Shown here piece by piece: positions 61,926-64,000 of a DNA stretch of 64,000 bases; within the stretch, counting starts at the first letter, position 1; each line of letters begins with the position of its first letter. The DNA lies in contig CAKNFJ010000002.1 of NCBI GenBank assembly GCA_930633495.1, positions 496,001 to 560,000 of the forward strand, read 5' to 3'. The DNA is from Hyphomicrobiales bacterium. Its GTDB lineage: Bacteria; Pseudomonadota; Alphaproteobacteria; Rhizobiales; Beijerinckiaceae. Under the pieces are notes generated by a model that did no database searches, had not been told where the DNA came from, and saw only the letters and a list, made by a program, of their open reading frames with translations. A program made the position numbers and the translations under genes.

Positions 61926-63722
61926 ATGAGCCAGATCCGCAAGGTCGACGATGCCGGCGAGAAGATCGGCGGCGCCCGCAAGGACATGTGGCGTAGCCGC
62001 GTCATGACGCCCGAGGACCTCGACGCTCTGAGCATCGAGGAAGCCGTGGCATTCGTCTCGAAAGACCTGGTGTGGCCGAAGCCGGATTACGCAGCGCTCG
62101 CCGAGGCGGGGTTTGAACCCGAGGCGCTTGCCTTGCAGAAGATCGTGCGCGACCGCCTCCCGGCGGCGGCAGTCATTCCGGACAACGACAAGCCGGACCA
62201 GGAGCAGCGCCGTATCCATCGACAGTATGTGGAGATGGTCAGCTTGCTCCGTGACGTCGCCGCGCGGTTGAAAACCGCCGCCGAGATGCGCGTCTTCCAT
62301 AACGAGATCTACACGGAGCTCGACTGGCACCAGACCGGTTGGCGGAGCAACGAGGTCCGCTCGAAGATCGCTAGCGTCACCTCCGGACGTAAGCGTCCGT
62401 ACGAGCTGAAGACCGCTGACCTCGACAAGGCATCGGCGATGGTCCGGGAGGGCTTCCCCAGCTCCAAGGTCGATCCCTGGCTCAAGGGCGTGCTGATCAA
62501 GCAGCGCGCCGGCGAGTTCTATGCTGTCCGCGGCCGCACCATCACGACCAAGGGGCACGCGACCCATGAAGCGGCGGTGGCCGCGCTCAAGGCCGCTTAT
62601 CAGGAAAAGCGCACGAAGAAGGCCGACACGCCGAAGATGCCGCCAATGTACCGCGAGCGTCTCGACGAAATCGTGCGCGAAGGTCTGCCTGCTCGGCGTG
62701 ATGGATCCGTCTCGCCGGAGGCCTTCATCGAGGAATTCGGATTCCGGGGCGTCGAGTTCGGCGAATGGCTGCCCGACGGCGAGCGGCAGATGGTGCTCGA
62801 CCACGCCTGGGACGCGTTCTGCGACCTGGCAGAGGTGCTCGACATCCCGCGCACCTCTCTCAGCCTCGGCGGCAACCTCGCCTTGGCGTTCGGCGCGCGA
62901 GGCAATGGGCAGGCGGCTCATTACGAGCCCCTGAGGGCCGTCTTCAATGTGTCGCGGCTGTCAGGCGCCGGCTCGGTTGCCCATGAGTACGGGCATTTTC
63001 TCGATCATTATGCCGGGCAGAAGGAGTACATTCCGACCCAAAACGGCTCGATTGCTTCGGGCTCGGGCTGGTACGAGTGGTCTCTGCCGAGGGCCGGCCG
63101 GCTGAGCGGTCTCGGCTCGGAGCTCGCGGGCATGTGGGATCGCATGATGGAGACCATCCGCATGCGCCGCCTCAGCCGAGAGGAGCACGTGGCGGCCCTG
63201 GACAGCAAGATCGCCTACCATGCGGAGCGTATCGCAAGCGAGACGAAGCGGCTGGAGACCTTCATCGCATCGGGCGGGGAGCAGCGCGATGGCAAGTTCG
63301 TCGGCAAGATGCAGACTTGGCTCCGCCGCGAGGCTGCGACCGAGCAGTCCGTCAGGGCTCGTCGCGAGGCGTTTCTCAACAACCCTTCTCTGCCTGGTGC
63401 AGCGGCGGTTTCTCACTTCTTCACCGAGGCGCTGAAGCTCGGCGGAGCGAATGGCTACTGGCAGCGTCCGACCGAGACGTTCGCGCGGGCCTTCGAGTGC
63501 GCCGTGTTCGATGCGCTGAAGAAGGCCGGCGCGCGCAGTGACTACCTGGTGCACGGGGTCGAGCCCGAGCTCTACGCCGACGCGATCTGGAAGGGTAACC
63601 CCTATCCGGTTGGCGACGAGCGCGAGGCCATCACCTCGATCGCTCTCGACCTGTCGCGCGCGATCATCCCAGCCATCGTCTCGAAGTTCGAGCAGGAGCC
63701 AGAGCCGGCTCCCGTTCCGTGA
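61926..63722 (+). CDS. LPD1-domain protein with HEYGH motif
   Basis: The 598-residue protein has an LPD1-like core: LSLGGNLALAFGARGNGQAA, then GAGSVAHEYGHFLDHYAG (348-365). HEYGH (353-357) has the HExxH form of a zinc metalloprotease. Upstream is a helical region with repeats of MAKKA-like type absent, but with DNA-binding-like basic parts (RKRPYELKTADLDKASAM). LPD1 domains occur in large polyvalent proteins of phages and conjugative elements, which may be injected with DNA. It ends FEQEPEPAPVP. Confidence 0.82.
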   Translation: MSQIRKVDDAGEKIGGARKDMWRSRVMTPEDLDALSIEEAVAFVSKDLVWPKPDYAALAEAGFEPEALALQKIVRDRLPAAAVIPDNDKPDQEQRRIHRQYVEMVSLLRDVAARLKTAAEMRVFHNEIYTELDWHQTGWRSNEVRSKIASVTSGRKRPYELKTADLDKASAMVREGFPSSKVDPWLKGVLIKQRAGEFYAVRGRTITTKGHATHEAAVAALKAAYQEKRTKKADTPKMPPMYRERLDEIVREGLPARRDGSVSPEAFIEEFGFRGVEFGEWLPDGERQMVLDHAWDAFCDLAEVLDIPRTSLSLGGNLALAFGARGNGQAAHYEPLRAVFNVSRLSGAGSVAHEYGHFLDHYAGQKEYIPTQNGSIASGSGWYEWSLPRAGRLSGLGSELAGMWDRMMETIRMRRLSREEHVAALDSKIAYHAERIASETKRLETFIASGGEQRDGKFVGKMQTWLRREAATEQSVRARREAFLNNPSLPGAAAVSHFFTEALKLGGANGYWQRPTETFARAFECAVFDALKKAGARSDYLVHGVEPELYADAIWKGNPYPVGDEREAITSIALDLSRAIIPAIVSKFEQEPEPAPVP

Positions 63723-63726
63723 CGCT

Positions 63727-64000
63727 TTAAAGGCGGGGCGCCGGCGCGGCGTCCTCGTCCGGAGCCCGGTAGCGCTCCAGGATCTCCTTCATCATGTCGT
63801 CATGCATGGCGGCCTGCTGCTCGATCCTGGAGGCGAGCTCCTGCAGGGCAGGGAGCATGGCATCGAACGCACGGCCGACGGTCTCGCGGTACTGGGCGAT
63901 GCGCTCGTTGTCGGCATCGATGATCGCCTGCACGGCCGCCGGCGAGGCGTGATCCAGCAGGACATCCGCGCGATCGACATAGAGCTGAGGAGCTCGTCCC
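63727..64000 (-). CDS. Hypothetical protein cut by the right edge
   Basis: The frame is open from the right edge to a stop at 63727, giving at least 90 residues. It reads PQLYVDRADVLLDHASPAAV, then a long helix (NERIAQYRETVGRAFDAMLP, ELASRIEQQAAMHDDMMKEI), ending DEDAAPAPRL. A GTG at 63933 could be an internal start, but coding continues upstream of it. The tail resembles DRAAAPAPRI at 32933. It converges with the LPD1 gene, five bases apart. Confidence 0.65.
   Translation of the reverse strand, partial: GRAPQLYVDRADVLLDHASPAAVQAIIDADNERIAQYRETVGRAFDAMLPALQELASRIEQQAAMHDDMMKEILERYRAPDEDAAPAPRL

Overview
The window is high-GC DNA with the look of a large conjugative plasmid or integrative element from an alphaproteobacterium, most likely Hyphomicrobiales. 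DUF3606, DUF1127, LPD1 and RpfF-type crotonase genes and an IncI-like type IVB transfer cluster fit that group; the species assignment is inference. No rRNA, tRNA, CRISPR array or insertion sequence was found. No replication initiator, relaxase or coupling ATPase was recognised, so those parts of the element probably lie outside the window.

Left part (1-12.2 kb): a tyrosine recombinase on the minus strand, then a 1.1-kb noncoding block with twelve 21-bp iteron-like repeats, many CCATGG sites and a perfect 20-bp inverted repeat. A plus-strand operon follows in the order dotD-dotC-dotB-(zinc-ribbon/DotB-fragment gene)-icmT-parM-parR-dotM-(membrane genes). The first part matches traH-I-J-K of IncI plasmids. 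An actin-type partition pair sits inside the transfer operon. A second noncoding block with the same CCATGG and TGCA-type motifs closes the region.

Middle (12-32 kb): a decayed DUF2625 gene, several hypotheticals, a complete NAD-dependent DNA ligase, a TOPRIM-like protein, an RpfF-like crotonase, a solitary C5-cytosine methyltransferase, a 1157-residue SF1 helicase, and a SNF2 helicase translationally coupled to a small PD-(D/E)XK nuclease.

32-46 kb: small membrane proteins, a type IVb prepilin (PilS-like) with its terminator, a Lon-like AAA ATPase, a VRR-NUC nuclease, an HNH-RNA ligase fusion coupled to a Schlafen/AlbA_2 gene, and a CoiA-like protein.

46-64 kb: two copies of a coupled two-gene cassette encoding an unrecognised paralogous family (46660-48896 and 51304-53411). 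Between the copies lie a DsbA-like protein and a trypsin-like protease. Next to the second copy is another RpfF-like enzyme. Then come a mosaic gene, a WGR protein, a metallophosphoesterase, DUF433 and DUF1127 genes, a large LPD1 protein with an HEYGH motif, and a gene cut by the right edge.

The most interesting points are the duplicated cassette family, short acidic/proline-rich C-terminal tails that recur on many unrelated proteins (possibly type IVB translocation signals), the two RpfF-like synthases, the 21-bp iterons, and a DotB fragment reused in a small zinc-ribbon protein.
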